A model generated the notes under the pieces. That model saw only the letters and a list, made by a program, of their open reading frames with translations, was not told where the DNA came from and ran no database searches. From Paracoccus aminovorans (GTDB taxonomy: Bacteria > Pseudomonadota > Alphaproteobacteria > Rhodobacterales > Rhodobacteraceae), in the NCBI RefSeq assembly GCF_001546115.1, contig NZ_KQ955208.1, forward strand, positions 804,252-868,251: 64,000 bases of DNA, read 5' to 3'. Shown one piece after another: positions 61,756 through 64,000 of this stretch (positions are counted from its first letter, which is position 1; every line of letters starts with the position of its first letter). Both the position numbers and the translations under genes were made by a program.

Positions 61756-63714
61756 TCAGGCGGCGGCCTCCTCGGGCTCGACCAGCGCCACGATGTCCAT
61801 CATGATGCGATTGAGCTCGAAGTCCTTGGGCGTATAGACGCGGGCCACGCCCATCTGCCGCAGCCGCGCCGCATCGTCGTCGGGGATGATGCCGCCGACG
61901 ACCACCGGCACATGCACCAGGCCCGCCGCGCGCATGCGCGCCATCAGATCCTCGATCAGCGGCAGGTGGCTGCCCGACAGGATCGAGAGGCCGACGATAT
62001 GGGCGTCCTGCTCTCCCGCGCGGGCGACGATCTGCTCGGGTGTCAGGCGGATGCCCTCATAGGTGATGTCCATGCCGCAGTCGCGGGCGCGGAAGGCGAT
62101 CTGCTCGGCGCCGTTGGAATGGCCGTCGAGGCCCGGCTTGCCGACCAGGAACTTCAGCCGCCGGCCCAGGCGCTGGCTGACCGCATCCACCGCCTCGCGG
62201 ATCGGCTCCAGCCCCTCGGTGCGGTTCGAGGGCGATTGCGACACGCCCGTGGGCCCGCGATATTCGCCATGCACCTGGCGCATGACCTGGGCCCATTCGC
62301 CGGTGGTGGCGCCGGCCTTGGCAGCGGCGATGGAAAACGGCATCACGTTCTGGCCCCTCTGCGCGGCATCGCGCAGCGCGACGAGAGCGGCCTCGACGGC
62401 CGCTTCGTCGCGAGCCCGCCGCCAGGCGTCCAGCCTGGCAATCTGGTCCTGCTCGACCGCCGGATCGACGACCATGATGCCGCCGTCGCCCGCCGTCAGC
62501 GGCGAAGGCTCGCCCTGCTGCCAGCGATTGACGCCGACCACCACGGTCTCGTTCGCCTCGATCCGGTTCAGCCGCGCGGCGTTCGATTCGACCAGCCGCG
62601 ACTTCATGTATTCGATGGCGGCGATGGCGCCGCCCATCTCGTCCAGCGTCGCGAGCTCGGAGCGCGCGCCGGCCTTCAGCTCCTCGACCTTGGCGGCGAT
62701 GGCCGGGTTGCCGTCGAACAGGTCGCCGTATTCCAGCAGGTCGGTCTCATAGGCGACGATCTGCTGCATCCTCAGCGACCATTGCTGGTCCCAGGGCCGC
62801 GGCAGGCCCAGCGCCTCGTTCCAGGCCGGCAGCTGCACGGCGCGGGCGCGGGCGTTCTTCGACAGCACCACGGCCAGCATCTCCAGCAGGATGCGATAGA
62901 CATTGTTCTCCGGCTGCTGCTCGGTCAGGCCCAGCGAGTTCACCTGCACGCCATAGCGGAAGCGGCGGTATTTCTCGTCCTCGATGCCGTAGCGCTCGCG
63001 GCAGATCTCGTCCCAGAGCTCGGTGAAGGCGCGCATCTTGCAAAGCTCGGTCACGAAGCGGATGCCGGCGTTCACGAAGAAGGAAATCCGCCCGACCATG
63101 GCCGGGAAATCCGCCGGCTCGACCTTGCCCTTGAGGTCGTCGAGCACCGCGATGCCGGTCGCCAGCGCATAGGCCAGCTCCTGCTCCGGCGTCGCGCCGG
63201 CCTCTTGCAGGTGATAGGAGCAGACGTTCATCGGGTTCCATTTCGGCAGGTTCCGTGCCGTATAGGCCGCGACGTCGGTGATCATCTTCAGCGAGGGTTT
63301 CGGCGGGCAGATATAGGTGCCGCGCGACAGGTATTCCTTGATAATGTCGTTCTGCACCGTGCCTTGCAGCTTCGTCACATCCGCGCCCTGCTCCTCGGCC
63401 ACGGCGATATAGAGCGACAGCAGCCAGGGCGCCGTCGCGTTGATCGTCATCGAGGTGTTCATCTGCTCGAGCGGGATCTGGTCGAAAAGCGCGCGCATGT
63501 CGCCCAGGTGGCAGACCGGCACGCCGACCTTGCCGACCTCGCCCCGCGCCAGCACATGGTCGCTGTCATAGCCGGTCTGGGTCGGCAGGTCGAAGGCCAC
63601 CGACAGCCCGGTCTGGCCCTTGGCGAGGTTCGAGCGATAGAGCGCATTCGATTTCTCGGCGGTCGAGTGGCCCGCATAGGTGCGGAAGAGCCAGGGTTTG
63701 TCTTTCTCGGCCAC
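61756..63714 (-). CDS. ecm: Ethylmalonyl-CoA mutase (B12-dependent)
   Basis: 652 residues, single-chain mutase: barrel domain with KPWLFRTYAGHSTAEKSNALY, GLSVAFDLPTQTGYDSDHV and RGTYICPPKPSLKMITD; C-terminal cobalamin domain with the ligand His in GKPGLDGHSNGAEQIAFRARD. The sequence style is MeaA/Ecm, not methylmalonyl-CoA mutase. Converts (2R)-ethylmalonyl-CoA to (2S)-methylsuccinyl-CoA in acetyl-CoA assimilation. GTG start at 63714 after gaggga matches the family N-terminus (AEKDKPWLF). Confidence 0.93.
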   Translation of the reverse strand: MAEKDKPWLFRTYAGHSTAEKSNALYRSNLAKGQTGLSVAFDLPTQTGYDSDHVLARGEVGKVGVPVCHLGDMRALFDQIPLEQMNTSMTINATAPWLLSLYIAVAEEQGADVTKLQGTVQNDIIKEYLSRGTYICPPKPSLKMITDVAAYTARNLPKWNPMNVCSYHLQEAGATPEQELAYALATGIAVLDDLKGKVEPADFPAMVGRISFFVNAGIRFVTELCKMRAFTELWDEICRERYGIEDEKYRRFRYGVQVNSLGLTEQQPENNVYRILLEMLAVVLSKNARARAVQLPAWNEALGLPRPWDQQWSLRMQQIVAYETDLLEYGDLFDGNPAIAAKVEELKAGARSELATLDEMGGAIAAIEYMKSRLVESNAARLNRIEANETVVVGVNRWQQGEPSPLTAGDGGIMVVDPAVEQDQIARLDAWRRARDEAAVEAALVALRDAAQRGQNVMPFSIAAAKAGATTGEWAQVMRQVHGEYRGPTGVSQSPSNRTEGLEPIREAVDAVSQRLGRRLKFLVGKPGLDGHSNGAEQIAFRARDCGMDITYEGIRLTPEQIVARAGEQDAHIVGLSILSGSHLPLIEDLMARMRAAGLVHVPVVVGGIIPDDDAARLRQMGVARVYTPKDFELNRIMMDIVALVEPEEAAA

Positions 63715-63971
63715 GGGATTCCCTCGCAAGATTATTACGACGCGACAAGCGATAGCGTAACATTCCTGCGCCGTCAATTCGCCGCATTGCAGAAAGAACC
63801 ATGCTGCGCAACGACTGCGCATGTGATGAATCGGCAGGCGATCAAGGCTGTCGCGGCAAGGCCCTTCGCCACGACAGGCGCCGTGCAGAGGTGGGACCGG
63901 TTCTGGCTTTGACGATCAATGCGCCTGGAGCCTAAGGTGTCGGCCATGCAGACGAACGAGGGGCAAGACGG
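63715..63971. other. ecm upstream region
   Basis: 257 bp between divergent ecm and the last gene. AT-richer near ecm (gattattacgacgcgac, gataGCGTAACATTcctg). No gene; probably holds the ecm promoter and, at 63909-63938, that of the rightward gene. Confidence 0.5.
63909..63938 (+). promoter_or_regulatory. Candidate sigma-70 promoter of the last gene
   Basis: TTGACG at 63909-63914 and TAAGGT at 63933-63938 with an 18-bp spacer, 34 bp before the ATG. The -35 box is almost consensus. Confidence 0.5.
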
Positions 63972-64000
63972 ATGCCGATGACGCGCCGGGCGGCGCTGGC
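63972..64000 (+). CDS. Start of a gene cut by the window edge
   Basis: ATG at 63972 opens MPMTRRAAL before the window ends. The twin Arg followed by a small hydrophobic stretch looks like the beginning of a signal peptide, possibly Tat type. Nothing else can be said. Confidence 0.4.

Overview
The window is about 64 kb of high-GC alphaproteobacterial chromosome, most likely from a Paracoccus close to P. pantotrophus, P. versutus or P. denitrificans. Four things point there: a taurine-dissimilation cluster that combines an ABC importer (tauABC) with a taurine dehydrogenase (tauXY), xsc, tauZ and pta; a fabA-fabB-fabI block; an ethylmalonyl-CoA mutase; and the order ffh-chorismate mutase-rpsP-rimM-trmD-rplS-rpmE. 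The assignment comes from gene content only; no search was run. No tRNA, rRNA or CRISPR array was seen.

Layout. 1-2163: an IS5-family element split by an IS256-family element, both apparently dead; they lie next to the tau operon and may have broken an unidentified gene. 2462-12785: taurine degradation, tauABC-tauXY-xsc-tauZ-pta on the minus strand with divergent tauR (MocR type), and two TauR-box-like direct repeats at the tauR start. 13132-16527: fabA, fabB, fabI and an alpha/beta hydrolase. 16689-19444: a PIG-L deacetylase fused to a six-repeat FG-GAP propeller, then a HypT-like LysR regulator. 19469-25183: aspartate aminotransferase, sdhE, a MarR regulator, gloA, thyX, a BMP-type binding protein and 3-hydroxybutyrate dehydrogenase.

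25381-28541: a candidate small RNA with its own terminator, an orphan oligopeptide-binding protein coupled to a 44-aa lipoprotein and a CsbD-like protein, a 25-aa membrane peptide and RidA. 28516-31891 (minus): fabZ-lpxA-lpxI-lpxB for lipid A synthesis. 31949-38697 (minus): a five-gene MoxR/DUF58/BatA-like/DUF4159/VWA-like operon whose genes all overlap, divergent from a DUF1285 gene. 39307-44729: hydroxypyruvate isomerase, then a minus-strand set with an ALDH16-type double-domain aldehyde dehydrogenase, deoC and two small membrane proteins. 44836-50353: an M20 peptidase, ftsB and pdhA-pdhB-pdhC. 50458-54692: an RND efflux pump. 54764-56243: mipZ and, divergently, two unknown small genes behind a striking twin-dyad promoter. 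56357-60836: the translation/SRP cluster. 61066-63714: an AhpD-like protein and ecm. The window ends in the first codons of another gene.

Together, TauABC imports taurine, TauXY deaminates it oxidatively to sulfoacetaldehyde, Xsc gives acetyl phosphate plus sulfite, TauZ may handle sulfite or sulfate export, and Pta gives acetyl-CoA. Acetyl-CoA is also made by PDH, is used by the fab genes, and can be assimilated by the ethylmalonyl-CoA pathway that includes Ecm. Two related dispersed intergenic repeat families (at least nine copies) punctuate the window after stop codons.
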